A stretch of 64,000 bases of DNA from Nonomuraea pusilla (GTDB taxonomy: Bacteria; Actinomycetota; Actinomycetes; Streptosporangiales; Streptosporangiaceae), in assembly GCF_900109355.1 (NCBI RefSeq), contig NZ_FOBF01000003.1:248001-312000 (forward strand). The letters are read 5' to 3'. Positions 48,735 through 58,412 of this stretch are shown piece by piece. The first letter of the stretch is position 1, and each line of letters starts with the position of its first letter. The notes under the pieces were generated by a model that did no database searches, was not told the origin of the DNA, and saw only the letters and a program-made list of their open reading frames with translations. The position numbers and the translations under genes are program-made.

Positions 48735-51698
48735 TCAGCGCATGAAGTCCGGGCCCGTCGTCCCGTTGCCGTGGCCGTTGCCGTTGCCGTGGCCGTCGTA
48801 GCCGAGCAGGCGCATGGCGGTGTCGGGGTCCATGGCGGCGGCCAGGAGCTGGGCCCGCGCGTACGCCTGGTCGCGCTCGCGTTCCGCCTTGGCCTGCGCC
48901 GCCCGCACGCCCCTGATCGCGACGAGCGCCAGGCCCGCGCCGACGATCACCGCGACGATGACGACGAACAGCACGAGCAGCAGGGCGGGCGAAGCGAGCG
49001 CGGCCGGCGCCGCTGCGGGCGCGCCCGGCACCGCACCTGGCACCGTGCCCGTCACCGCCCAGGCGGCGATGAGCGCCAGCGCCACCAGCGCGAGCAGGCT
49101 GGAGACGATCAGCCAGACCCGTCCTGGACGCTTCCTGGCAGGCGGCGGGGCCGCGACGGGCACCGCCGCCAGGGCGGGCGCCGGCGCGGGCCCCGGTTCG
49201 GGCCGGTCGGACGCCCACGGCACGAACTCGGGCCTGCTCGACGGTTCGACGATCTCAGCAGTGACCACGGGCGCCTGCGCCGCGGGCGCGGGCGCCGGGG
49301 GCTGGAACACGACGGGCCCTGCGGCGACCGGCTCCGGCTCGATCACCGCGCCGGGCAGTTCCCGTTCGACGCGGCTGTGCTCCATGTGCGCCCTGGCCGC
49401 GTCGCGGTGGTACTCCTCCAGCTCCTCGTACAGCTGGGCGGAGGTGTAGACCGTGCCGTCGATGAGCGGGCCCGGCTCCCCGCGGATGATCGCGACGACG
49501 TCGTCGCCGTTGAGCGTCTTGTGCGTCTCCAGGGCGTGGGCGACGCACAGCACCTCCCTGCGGTGCTCCTGGAGCAGCCGCTCGGTCCTCTCCAGCAGCC
49601 GCACGAGGTTGAACTCGATGCGCTCGCCCAGGACGTCAGGGACCGGGTCGGGCTCGGCCCTGCCCGGCTCCCGCTCGGCCGGGCCCGCGCCGCCCTCGGG
49701 ACGCCTGCGCACCGACTTGCCGCCGAGGATCTCCAGCTCCTGCAGCGCGGGCAGCGAGGTGACGCCCGACCCCATGCCCCAGTACGACTCCATGAGCGCC
49801 GTCAGGTACGTGGCCGAGTGCAGGTCGCCGGAGACGCCCGAGGAGTTGTCCTCGCCGAAGAACATCCGCTCCCCCGCCAGGGAGGCCAGGGAGACCATGA
49901 TGTCGGCCTCGTACTCGGACTTCCAGCGGGTGAACTGGTCCTCGGGCTTGATCGAGGCCACCATGCCGAGGTAGTCGGCGCCCTTCTCGATGGTGGCGAT
50001 GTCGATCTCCAGGTGGAAGCGGGTGACGTACGCGACGACGGCGTGGCACGCCTCGTGCACGGCCACCGCGTGCCGCTCCCGCTCGATGTACTCGACGTCC
50101 TCGGGCGGGCCGAGCTGCTTGAGCCGCTTGGCGCGCAGCACGTCCGACCAGGTGATGACCTCGCGCCCGTCGCGGATGGCCGTGATCAGCGACTCGTTGA
50201 CGAGGTCCTTGATCGTGGCGCCGGTCGCGTAGGGGGTGATGGTGGCGAGCTTGTCGATCTGCTCGTCGGTCAGCTCGTGCTCGACCTTGTCGAAGTAGCC
50301 CTTGTACGTGCGCACCCGTCCCGCCTTGGACGGGTAGCCGACCTTGTAGATGCGGTCGATGCGGCCGGGCCGCAGCAGCGCCTCGTCCAGCGCGTCGGGC
50401 CGGTTGGTGGCCATCATGACGAGGATGCGGTACCGGGGCGGCGGCTTGGGCCGCATGCCGAGCAGCCGCCTGACCAGGCGGTTGAACAAGCCGCGCGGCT
50501 TCTTGAGCCCCGACAGCTCGGTGAGCAGCGCCTGCAGCGTGCCGGGGTCGCCGCTGCCCATCATGCCGCCGCCCATGACGAACCTGCTGCGCGGCTCCGG
50601 CTCCGCACCGCCCCGCGCGGCGGCGCGGTAGGCGAGCACGGACCGCGTCTCCTCCGACAGGTAGTTGACGCCGTGACAGCCGGAGGAGAAGGCCGTGAAG
50701 CCGCCGCCCTGGCCGGGCGGTCCCTGCTGGGCGAGCGCGCCGCGCCTGCCGAGCGAGTCGGCCTCGTCGAAGAAGACGATCACGCCGCCGTACCGGAGCG
50801 CGAGCTTGCGCAGCTTCCTGAACAGCGCCTTCACCTTGAGGATGCCGACGCCCATGAACATGTTGGTGAACGCGCCCGGATCGACGAACACGTACGGCTT
50901 GCCGGTCTCGCCGGCCACCGCCTCGGCCATGAGAGTCTTGCCGGTGCCGGGCGGCCCCCACAGCAGCAGTCCGCTGGGGACGTACCCGCCGCGCCGCTCG
51001 ATCTCGTCCGGCCGCTCCAGGAAGACGATGTTCTCCCGCACCCGCTCGACCACGTGGTCCTGCCCCCACACGTCGGAGAAGCGGGTCTTGATGTCGTCGG
51101 GGAAGTACGTCTCCACGCCGCCCCTGGACAGGAACCAGAACAGGCCGACGAACTGGATGATGACGACGAAGAACAGGAAGACGATCTGGATGAGGAACGG
51201 CATCGCCTGCCAGAGCAGCGCGGGGGCCCGCAGCAGCGCGAGGAACGGGCTGACGTCCAGCACCGCCCCGAGGACGAGCGCGGTCAGCACCACCCAGAAC
51301 GCGATCTTGACGGCGCGGGAGACGCGGTACCTGGTCCAGTCGTCGAAGCGCCGGTGCGTCCAGCGCTCGAAGCCGCCGAACACGCGGTGGCTCCAGAAGC
51401 GGTGGTAGCCCGACCAGTGCTCGCTGACGAGGAAGTGGAGCTGCCGCAGCGCCTCGACGCCGAGCAGCCAGAAGATCCATTGGTACTCGTTCGCGATCGC
51501 CCTGACGGCGTCGGCGAACGGCATGATGCCCTCGAAGTCGGCCATCACCTTCCAGGTCAGGATGAAGAAGGCGAGGACCAGGCCGATGAGGAACTTGCTC
51601 CGATCCCAGAAGGGCATCTTCTTCCTGGTCACGGATTCGGGGTCGGAGGGCCCGCTGCCGGGGGCACGCAGCCCTTCGTGGGGGGTGGTCGTGGTCAA
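48735..51698 (-). CDS. Oversized FtsH-like membrane AAA+ metalloprotease
   Basis: A 987-residue protein with FtsH architecture plus additions. Residues 35-190 hold four predicted membrane spans instead of two. The AAA domain has Walker A GPPGTGKT (248-255), Walker B VIVFFDEADS (D311-E312) and SRH LLRPGRIDR, with an insertion of about 75-100 residues between Walker B and the SRH (about 318-425, Gly/Met-rich MGGGMMGSGD). The zinc site is HEACH (548-552) with D625 in VSGDLHS as likely third ligand. The C-terminus adds a Pro/Ala linker, two more spans (about 855-925) and the tail GHGNGNGHGNG. Normal FtsH is about 650-700 residues, so this is a divergent paralogue. It follows a lipoprotein gene after 10 bp. 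Confidence 0.88.
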   Translation of the reverse strand: MTTTTPHEGLRAPGSGPSDPESVTRKKMPFWDRSKFLIGLVLAFFILTWKVMADFEGIMPFADAVRAIANEYQWIFWLLGVEALRQLHFLVSEHWSGYHRFWSHRVFGGFERWTHRRFDDWTRYRVSRAVKIAFWVVLTALVLGAVLDVSPFLALLRAPALLWQAMPFLIQIVFLFFVVIIQFVGLFWFLSRGGVETYFPDDIKTRFSDVWGQDHVVERVRENIVFLERPDEIERRGGYVPSGLLLWGPPGTGKTLMAEAVAGETGKPYVFVDPGAFTNMFMGVGILKVKALFRKLRKLALRYGGVIVFFDEADSLGRRGALAQQGPPGQGGGFTAFSSGCHGVNYLSEETRSVLAYRAAARGGAEPEPRSRFVMGGGMMGSGDPGTLQALLTELSGLKKPRGLFNRLVRRLLGMRPKPPPRYRILVMMATNRPDALDEALLRPGRIDRIYKVGYPSKAGRVRTYKGYFDKVEHELTDEQIDKLATITPYATGATIKDLVNESLITAIRDGREVITWSDVLRAKRLKQLGPPEDVEYIERERHAVAVHEACHAVVAYVTRFHLEIDIATIEKGADYLGMVASIKPEDQFTRWKSEYEADIMVSLASLAGERMFFGEDNSSGVSGDLHSATYLTALMESYWGMGSGVTSLPALQELEILGGKSVRRRPEGGAGPAEREPGRAEPDPVPDVLGERIEFNLVRLLERTERLLQEHRREVLCVAHALETHKTLNGDDVVAIIRGEPGPLIDGTVYTSAQLYEELEEYHRDAARAHMEHSRVERELPGAVIEPEPVAAGPVVFQPPAPAPAAQAPVVTAEIVEPSSRPEFVPWASDRPEPGPAPAPALAAVPVAAPPPARKRPGRVWLIVSSLLALVALALIAAWAVTGTVPGAVPGAPAAAPAALASPALLLVLFVVIVAVIVGAGLALVAIRGVRAAQAKAERERDQAYARAQLLAAAMDPDTAMRLLGYDGHGNGNGHGNGTTGPDFMR

Positions 51699-51708
51699 TG
51701 GCGCTCCC

Positions 51709-52434
51709 TCATCCAGGCAGCCGGAGCAGTTTGAAAGAACCCGCGATGGTGTCGAACTCGGCGGCCCGCCGGGCGTAGCACGTCGCCTGGCAGCCCATGA
51801 GCAGCACGGACACGGTGCTCCCGCCCTCGTCGACCATGGCGGTGTGGTCGAACGTCTGGACCTTGCCGCCGATCTGGTAGTTGAAGCGCACGCGCACGCC
51901 CTTGGCGCCGCCGTCCAGGGTGAGCACCTCGTCGCTGATGCGCTCGAAGCCGGTGAACAGCGGCCGCTGGCCGGTGAGGGCGTTCTGCTGCTCGTACAGC
52001 TCGCGCGTCTGGTCCGTCACGGGGAGGATGAAGTCGCGCAGCCGGTTGAGGGAGATCGCGTCGCGCTGCTCCTCGGTCAGCTTGTGGACGGTGGCGTACA
52101 CGAAGGGGTCCGGCGAGCCGAGCAGGTGGCTGACGTCCGGCTGCGCCGACCTGTCGAAGGCCGTCGACCAGACCCGCTGGGCGCGGGTGAGCGCCGCCTG
52201 GGAGCCGGGCCGGTCGCCGGTCAGGAACAGCTCGATGGGCGAGGCGTTGAGCCGGGTGAACGAGGCGGGCACCTTGAAGTAGGTGGTGCCGTCCCTGTCC
52301 CGTACGTAGGTGAAGTCGGGCTGCCCGCACGCCGACAGCGTGAGAACGGCGACGAGGGACACGATGACGGGCGCCATGATGGGCGCCATGATGGGCGCGG
52401 CGCGGCGCGCGATCCAAGCCCGTGTCTTTTTCAC
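51709..52434 (-). CDS. Lipoprotein encoded upstream of the FtsH-like protease
   Basis: A 241-residue predicted lipoprotein: basic N-terminus, signal peptide and lipobox LTLSACGQ (Cys about 36). The signal peptide is lengthened by a PIMAPIMAPVI repeat encoded by three 15-bp units. The mature domain is soluble and mixed alpha/beta, with a C-terminal pair of cysteines (GCQATC). I recognise no family. GTG 52434 follows GGAGG with 9 bases spacing. It lies 10 bp before the FtsH-like gene in the same direction, so the two are an operon. It may be a partner or adaptor on the outer face of the membrane (inference). Confidence 0.78.
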   Translation of the reverse strand: MKKTRAWIARRAAPIMAPIMAPVIVSLVAVLTLSACGQPDFTYVRDRDGTTYFKVPASFTRLNASPIELFLTGDRPGSQAALTRAQRVWSTAFDRSAQPDVSHLLGSPDPFVYATVHKLTEEQRDAISLNRLRDFILPVTDQTRELYEQQNALTGQRPLFTGFERISDEVLTLDGGAKGVRVRFNYQIGGKVQTFDHTAMVDEGGSTVSVLLMGCQATCYARRAAEFDTIAGSFKLLRLPG

Positions 52435-52688
52435 CGGGGCTTACCTCCGCTGTACGGACCAACGGTGTTGTTGTGCCCGTTTTCAGAAGGAATGAGGCCG
52501 ATGCACGGTGAGAAATCTTGACCAAATCTTGCTCGTAGCTTGGCTTTGCTTGTTACAGATCCGAAACGGAGTTTCGGTGGCGTCCTGTCACCCCAAGATC
52601 GGCCGCAACGTTCAGGCAACCCCCATTGGTTCATGCCGGTAAGTGGCGAAAGATATGAGGCAACCCTCTCCACCACCCGGAGCGCGCA

Positions 52689-53021
52689 ATGAGAGAACCC
52701 GCCATGCAGACGGTCGACTCGTTCGGCATCACCGCCGAGCGGCAGTTCGCCGACCTCTGGTCGAGAACGGTCCTGCCGGACAGGGAACGGCGCCTGCTCC
52801 TCATCGGCCTGCTCGTCGGGCAGGGGCTGCACGAGATGGTGGACGTCCAGCTCGACGCCGCCCTGCGCTCGGGCGAGCTCGCCGAGGACGAGCTGCGGGA
52901 GATCGTCGTCTTCCTCACGCACTACGCGGGCTGGACGCGAGGCGCCCAGCTCAACACTCAGGTGGAGGAGCTGATCGAGCGGGTCGCCCGCGAACCGTCC
53001 CCCGGCCCCGGCGCCGGCTGA
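52689..53021 (+). CDS. Carboxymuconolactone decarboxylase (CMD)-family protein
   Basis: A 110-residue, all-helical protein of the CMD/AhpD-like superfamily: RRLLLIGLLVGQGLHEMVDV, then LAEDELREIVVFLTHYAGWTRGAQLN is the typical core. It has no CxxC, so it is not an AhpD-type peroxidase; it resembles PcaC-like decarboxylases, whose usual ring-cleavage partners are not present. GGAG lies 6 bases before the ATG. A 250-bp gene-free region with several A+T-rich stretches separates it from the lipoprotein gene and likely holds both promoters. Confidence 0.82.
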   Translation: MREPAMQTVDSFGITAERQFADLWSRTVLPDRERRLLLIGLLVGQGLHEMVDVQLDAALRSGELAEDELREIVVFLTHYAGWTRGAQLNTQVEELIERVAREPSPGPGAG

Positions 53022-53045
53022 GCCGGACGCGGCCGGGCGGCTCGT

Positions 53046-53064
53046 CCCCCGGCCGAACCGGGGG
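53046..53064 (+). terminator. Hairpin between the CMD and SDR genes
   Basis: CCCCCGG (53046-53052) pairs with CCGGGGG (53058-53064) around CCGAA. It lies 25 bp after the CMD-family stop, in the gap before a same-strand gene. Confidence 0.65.
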
Positions 53065-53092
53065 CGGGCCGGGCGGAGGTTAGGGTTCTCCC

Positions 53093-53854
53093 ATGCCTAC
53101 CGCACTGCCTACCGCACTCATCACCGGCGCGACCTCCGGCATCGGCGCCGCCTTCGCCCGGCGCCTGGCCGCCGAGTCGTTCTCGCTCGTCCTGGTGGCG
53201 CGCGACGAGCACCGGCTGGAGCAGAACGCCGCCCAGCTCAGGCTCAGGTACGGCGTGGACGTCGAGGTGCTGCCCGCCGACCTGTCGACCGAGGAGGGCC
53301 TGTCCGGCGTGGAGTCCAGGCTCCGCGACGGCGTGCAGCTGCTGGTCAACAACGCGGGCTTCGGCCACCCCGGCGCCTTCCTGGAGGTGCCCGTCGAGGA
53401 CGAGGTGCGCATGCTCAAGGTGCACTGCGAGGCCGTGCTCAGGCTGACGCTCGCCGCGCTGCCCGGCATGCGGCGTCGCGGCGCGGGCGCCGTCGTGAAC
53501 GTGGCGTCGGTGGCGGCGTTCTTCACGCGCGGCACCTACAGCGCGTCGAAGGCGTGGGTGGTGAACTTCAGCGAGTCGGCGGCGGCCGAGGTCGGCGACC
53601 CGCGCATCAAGGTCATGGCGCTGTGCCCCGGCTTCGTGCGCACCGAGTTCCACGACCGCGCCAAGATGGACACCTCAGGCATCCCCGGCTTCCTCTGGCT
53701 CGACGCCGACAAGGTGGTCAAGGAGGCCATGCGGGACCTGGCGCTGGGCAAGCGCGTGTCGGTGCCCGACCTCCGCTACAAGGCGATCGTGGCCGTCGGC
53801 AGGCTCATCCCGCAGAACCTGGCGGCCCGCGTCTCCGCCCGCATCGGCCGCTGA
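53093..53854 (+). CDS. Short-chain dehydrogenase/reductase
   Basis: A 253-residue classical SDR. The cofactor motif is TGATSGIGAAF (residues 10-20), with VARDEHRL after strand 2 suggesting NADP(H). LLVNNAGFG is the NNAG motif, and the catalytic Tyr and Lys are in YSASKAW, with the Ser in VNVASVAAF. It closes with FVRTEFHDRA. The C-terminal LRYKAIVAVGRLIPQNLAAR suggests peripheral membrane association, like DltE/YqjQ-type SDRs. The substrate is unknown. It has a hairpin on either side and looks like a single-gene unit. Confidence 0.9.
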   Translation: MPTALPTALITGATSGIGAAFARRLAAESFSLVLVARDEHRLEQNAAQLRLRYGVDVEVLPADLSTEEGLSGVESRLRDGVQLLVNNAGFGHPGAFLEVPVEDEVRMLKVHCEAVLRLTLAALPGMRRRGAGAVVNVASVAAFFTRGTYSASKAWVVNFSESAAAEVGDPRIKVMALCPGFVRTEFHDRAKMDTSGIPGFLWLDADKVVKEAMRDLALGKRVSVPDLRYKAIVAVGRLIPQNLAARVSARIGR

Positions 53855-53886
53855 CGGCCCGGGGAGCCCGGCGGGCGGACATGGGT

Positions 53887-53950
53887 GGGCCCCCAACGCG
53901 GGAGGGGGTCGCGGTGGGGGCCCGGCGGCCGTGAGCGGGGCTCACGGCCG
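53887..53950. terminator. Two stacked hairpins between the SDR gene and msiK
   Basis: GGGCCCCC (53887-53894) pairs with GGGGGCCC (53916-53923), and CGGCCGTGAGC (53926-53936) pairs with GCTCACGGCCG (53940-53950). They lie between convergent genes and are suitable as a bidirectional terminator. Confidence 0.75.
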
Positions 53951-54004
53951 GGAATCAGCGGCCGTGGTCGGCGGCGTGGGATCGGCGGTCGTCCGCGAGG
54001 CGGG

Positions 54005-55213
<1,209 letters not shown>

Positions 55214-55276
55214 GACATTCCTTCGCGCTCCAGGGCGGGGGGCCCGGACGTTGGTGCGGGGGAAATCCACTGAACG

Positions 55277-55290
55277 TGGATACGTTTTCA
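55277..55290. promoter_or_regulatory. LacI-type operator upstream of msiK
   Basis: TGGATACGTTTTCA shares the TGG-A-n-CG-TTT-n-CA framework with the stronger site at 55384. It lies 64 bp before the msiK start, in the shared divergent promoter region. Lower confidence than the second site because the palindrome is imperfect. Confidence 0.55.
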
Positions 55291-55383
55291 AGCATCTCAC
55301 CCGAAACGGACATCGCTGTCAAGGGTCCGAGTCCCACCAGCCTTTGCGGTGACAGCGGGCTTCCCGTCGCGCGGAAAGCATGA

Positions 55384-55397
55384 TGGAATCGTTTCCA
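55384..55397. promoter_or_regulatory. LacI-type operator at the start of the second LacI gene
   Basis: TGGAATCGTTTCCA is a near-perfect palindrome with the central CG of LacI-family operators. It runs up to the first base of the repressor's own ATG (55397), which suggests strong autorepression. It differs from the TGAGAACGTTCTCA sites of the frl-like locus, so the two LacI proteins should not cross-bind. Confidence 0.75.
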
Positions 55398-56455
55398 TGG
55401 AGAAGCGGGCGACGATCAAGGACGTGGCCGAGGCCGCCGGGGTGGGCGTCGCCACGGTGTCGAGGGTGCTGTCAGGAGGCTCGGCCAGCCCGAGCACGCG
55501 CGAGCGCGTCCTTGCCGTCGCCGCGCAGCTCGACTACCGGCCGAGCGCCCTGGGACGCAACCTGCGCCAGCGCCGCACCGGCGGCATCGGCCTGCTCGTC
55601 CCCGACCTGACCGACACCTTCTACGCGCAGCTCTCGGAGGGCGTGCTCGCCTGCGCCCGCGCGGCGGGCGAGCCCGTCGTGGTCGGCTCCACGGGCGGCG
55701 ACCCCGAGCAGGAGGCCGAGCTCGTGGGCATGCTGCTGGAGCAGAGCGTCGATCGCCTGATCGCCGTGCCGACCGGCGGCGCCGACACCTGGGCGCCCGC
55801 GCTGAAGGCCGGCATGACCGTGGTCTTCGCCGACCGGCTGCCCGCCGAGGCCGCCCCCGACGAGCCCGACGCCTTCACCGACCTCCTGCTGCTCGACGGC
55901 CTGGCCGCCCCGCCGCCCGCCCCCCGCCCCCTGGACGCGCCGGCGGTGCTCGCCGACGACCGGGCGGGTGTGCGCACGGCGGTGCGCTACCTGCGGGGCC
56001 TCGGCCACCGGCGCATCGCCTTCCTCGGCGGGCCCGGCCACGAGCGCCGCGCCGGCGCCTTCCGGGAGGCCGTCGGCGCGCCCGTGGACGAAGAACTGGT
56101 CGTCTTCGCCACCGGCAGCCGCGACTCGGCCTACGCCGCCGCCTCCGGGCTGTTCCAGAGCCGTCCCGACCTGACGGCCGTGGTCGCCGGGGGGAACGTC
56201 CTCGGGGAGGCCGCCGTGCTGGCCGCCAGGGAGCTCGACCTGCGCGTGCCCCGCGACGTGTCCCTCGTCATGTACGACGACGTGCCGTGGGCCGAGCTGT
56301 GCTCCCCGCCGCTCACGGTGATCGCGCAGCCCGGACGCGACATGGGCTACCGCGCGGCGGAGCTCGTGCTGCGCGGCGGGCCGAGGCGCGCGCGCTCGGT
56401 CACGCTGCCCACGGAGCTCATCGTGCGCGGCAGCTGCGGCCCCCGCCGCACCTGA
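55397..56455 (+). CDS. LacI-family transcriptional regulator divergent from msiK
   Basis: A 352-residue LacI/GalR protein. The HTH is ATIKDVAEAAGVGVATVSRV (residues 5-24) with hinge LDYRPSALGRNLR. The effector domain begins GIGLLVPDLTDTFYAQL, has the usual insertion and ends with VSLVMYDDVPWAELCSPPLT. The linker between lobes contains a Pro-rich patch (LAAPPPAPRPLDAP) not usual in the family. The ATG at 55397 is chosen because the HTH begins just after it. It is divergent from msiK, and operators lie between them, so it probably controls itself and msiK. Confidence 0.92.
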   Translation: MEKRATIKDVAEAAGVGVATVSRVLSGGSASPSTRERVLAVAAQLDYRPSALGRNLRQRRTGGIGLLVPDLTDTFYAQLSEGVLACARAAGEPVVVGSTGGDPEQEAELVGMLLEQSVDRLIAVPTGGADTWAPALKAGMTVVFADRLPAEAAPDEPDAFTDLLLLDGLAAPPPAPRPLDAPAVLADDRAGVRTAVRYLRGLGHRRIAFLGGPGHERRAGAFREAVGAPVDEELVVFATGSRDSAYAAASGLFQSRPDLTAVVAGGNVLGEAAVLAARELDLRVPRDVSLVMYDDVPWAELCSPPLTVIAQPGRDMGYRAAELVLRGGPRRARSVTLPTELIVRGSCGPRRT

Positions 56456-56463
56456 CCCCGCCG

Positions 56464-56949
56464 CTACAGGACCTTCTCGATGGCGGAGGTGACGGCGGGG
56501 TCCTCGGGGGCGGTGCGGGGGCGGAAGCGCGCCACCACCGCGCCCGAGCGGTCGATGAGGAACTTCTCGAAGTTCCACTGCACGTCGCCGGCCTCGCCGC
56601 CGTCGTCGGCGACGCGGGTCAGCTCGGCGTAGAGCGGGTGCCGGCCGGGGCCGTTCACGTCGGTCTTCTCCAGCAGGGGGAAGTCCACACCGTACGTGGC
56701 GGAGCAGAACTCCTGGATCTCCTCGGGGGAGCCGGGCTCCTGGCCCATGAACTGGTTGCACGGCACGCCGACCACGGTGAAGCCGCGCGGGCCGTACTCC
56801 TGCTGGAGCTTCACCAGGCCCGCGTACTGCGGGGTCAGGCCGCAGCGCGAGGCCACGTTGACGAGCAGGACGGCCCGGTCGCCGGCGAGGTCGGCGAGCG
56901 TCGTGGGCGTGTCCGCGAGGGTGCGCAGCGGGATGTCGCGAAGGCTCAT
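56464..56949 (-). CDS. Glutathione peroxidase-family thiol peroxidase
   Basis: A 161-residue GPx-fold peroxidase with peroxidatic Cys36 in VNVASRCGLTPQ, conserved GVPCNQFMGQEPG (Q66 and second Cys64) and W125 in VQWNFEKFL, completing the Cys-Gln-Trp site. Bacterial versions usually use thioredoxin rather than glutathione, with the second cysteine as resolving residue; actinomycetes have mycothiol instead of glutathione. Its stop lies 9 bp from the end of the convergent LacI gene. Start ATG 56949, with no strong ribosome site. Confidence 0.92.
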   Translation of the reverse strand: MSLRDIPLRTLADTPTTLADLAGDRAVLLVNVASRCGLTPQYAGLVKLQQEYGPRGFTVVGVPCNQFMGQEPGSPEEIQEFCSATYGVDFPLLEKTDVNGPGRHPLYAELTRVADDGGEAGDVQWNFEKFLIDRSGAVVARFRPRTAPEDPAVTSAIEKVL

Positions 56950-57138
56950 GATCCGACCCTACAGAACCCACGCAAGCCCCAACTGTGACGCAGTCCTCAT
57001 TTTTCCGACAAATAGCCAGAACACACACAAATAGTGATCTTGGTTTGTTATCTGATTTTTCATGGTCAATTAGCGAAGAAGGGCGGAAGTCAGGCAGGGT
57101 GACGCGGTCCCCAACCCCCGTCCGAAAGGGAACTCCGC

Positions 57139-57546
57139 ATGCCCATGCTCCGCCGTACCAGCGCCATCGCCGGCCGGATCGGGCTGGCCGCCGTCGTCAC
57201 GGTGGCGGGCGGCGCGACGGCCGCACAGGCGCAGACGTCCCAGTCGAGCAGCAGGAACAAGGCGATCGCCAGGCCCATGGCGGCCGGGCGCGGCTGGAGC
57301 GGCGCGCAGTTCCGCTGCCTGGAACGGCTCTGGGCCAGGGAGAGCGGCTGGAACCACCGGGCCGGCAACCGCTCGGGCGCCTACGGCATCCCCCAGGCGC
57401 TCCCCGGACACAAGATGGCCGTGTCGGGCCGCGACTGGCGGACCAATCCCCGCACCCAGATCGCCTGGGGTCTCGGCTACATCAAGCAGCGCTACGGCTC
57501 GCCGTGCCGGGCATGGGGCCACTTCCTGTCGCGCCACTGGTACTGA
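57139..57546 (+). CDS. Secreted lytic-transglycosylase-like enzyme (paralogue 1)
   Basis: A 135-residue protein. Signal peptide residues 1-32 (IGLAAVVTVAGGATAAQAQT, AQA cleavage site). The mature part is a compact muralytic-like domain: CLERLWARESGWNHRAGN carries the catalytic Glu candidate in RESGWN, then GAYGIPQALPGHKM, NPRTQIAWGLGYIKQRYGSPC and WGHFLSRHWY. This pattern is the C-terminal domain of actinobacterial Rpf/Sps-like wall enzymes. The two mature cysteines may form a disulfide. The 190-bp upstream stretch is markedly A+T-rich (56980-57070), so a promoter there is likely. A second copy of the domain is encoded 330 bp downstream. Confidence 0.88.
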   Translation: MPMLRRTSAIAGRIGLAAVVTVAGGATAAQAQTSQSSSRNKAIARPMAAGRGWSGAQFRCLERLWARESGWNHRAGNRSGAYGIPQALPGHKMAVSGRDWRTNPRTQIAWGLGYIKQRYGSPCRAWGHFLSRHWY

Positions 57547-57877
57547 GCCGAGGGTCAGGCTCGCCCACGATCAAGGGCAAGCCCTCACCATGAGCGCGGC
57601 GGGCCGGGCAAACCGGTCCCAGCGAGAGAGCACTTTGTCCACAACGATCACGCAAACTCCTGTCCGCGGCGTGTCACTCTCTGTGACGACTGGTGACACT
57701 CCGTAATAGGAAAGCGCAGAGGAAACGTCGCGGGCCCATCCGGGCCGCCCGGCACGAGGGGGCGGCAGCACAGGATCCCGGAGGGCCGCGCGGACCCTCC
57801 TCGTCCGAGCCGCGGGCGAGGAAGGCAGGGCGCCGGAACGGCGCCCGTCCGCACGCGACCCGACAGCAAGGATCGCC
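57547..57877 (+). other. Structured gene-free leader before the second muralytic gene
   Basis: This 331-bp gap has no gene. GTGTCAC (57671-57677) can pair with GTGACAC (57693-57699), or its TCAC with an inner GTGA (57683-57686), so two exclusive hairpins are possible. GGGCGCCG-gaa-CGGCGCCC (57828-57846) is a strong later hairpin 32 bases before the start codon. It could be a regulatory leader (riboswitch-like), but I could not match it to a known class such as ydaO. Confidence 0.4.
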
Positions 57878-58342
57878 TTGGACAGCAAACGCGCCCTCAG
57901 CGGCACTCTCGTCACCGTCACCGTCATGATCGCGGCACCCGCCGCCCTCGGAGCGCCCACCGCCCACGCGGCCGCGGCGCCCGTCAAGATCCGCACCTGG
58001 ACGACGTCGGCGCAGCCCCGCGTCACCGCCGCGCGGCCGACCAGCAGGAACAAGAAGATCGCGCTGAACCAGGTCGTCCAGCGCGCGTGGAACTACCGCG
58101 AGTTCCGCTGCCTGGACAACCTGTGGACCCGCGAGAGCGGCTGGAACCACCACGCGCTGAACAGCTCGTCCGGCGCGTACGGCATCCCGCAGGCGCTGCC
58201 CGCGGGCAAGATGCGCGGTGCGGGCAAGGACTGGAAGTCGAACCCGGCGACGCAGATCCGGTGGGGTCTGGCCTACATCAAGGGCAGGTACGGCAAGCCG
58301 TGCGGGGCCTGGGGCCACTGGCAGGCCCACAACTGGTACTGA
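57878..58342 (+). CDS. Secreted lytic-transglycosylase-like enzyme (paralogue 2)
   Basis: A 154-residue paralogue of the preceding protein. It begins at TTG 57878, with AAGGA 5-6 bases upstream. Signal peptide residues 1-34 (LVTVTVMIAAPAALGAPTAHA). The mature domain repeats the same blocks: CLDNLWTRESGWNHHALN, SGAYGIPQALPAGKM, NPATQIRWGLAYIKGRYGKPC and WGHWQAHNWY, with the same Glu and two cysteines. The two copies share the whole catalytic domain but not the signal or linker, so this is a domain-level tandem duplication. It follows a structured leader and ends at a clear hairpin. Confidence 0.88.
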   Translation: MDSKRALSGTLVTVTVMIAAPAALGAPTAHAAAAPVKIRTWTTSAQPRVTAARPTSRNKKIALNQVVQRAWNYREFRCLDNLWTRESGWNHHALNSSSGAYGIPQALPAGKMRGAGKDWKSNPATQIRWGLAYIKGRYGKPCGAWGHWQAHNWY

Positions 58343-58362
58343 GAGCGCCCGCGGGGGCGCTC
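58343..58362 (+). terminator. Hairpin after the second muralytic gene
   Basis: GAGCGCCC (58343-58350) pairs with GGGCGCTC (58355-58362) around GCGG, starting right after the stop codon. Confidence 0.8.
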
Positions 58363-58412
58363 ACCTGGGCGCCCCCCGCCGCGCCCCGACCCCACGGACC
58401 GGCAGGGTGCGC

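Noticed and set aside
56950..57877. ydaO-type (c-di-AMP) riboswitch before the muralytic genes
   Set aside because: Suggested by the gene context, but I could not find the conserved ydaO core. The leader is listed only as structured and unassigned.
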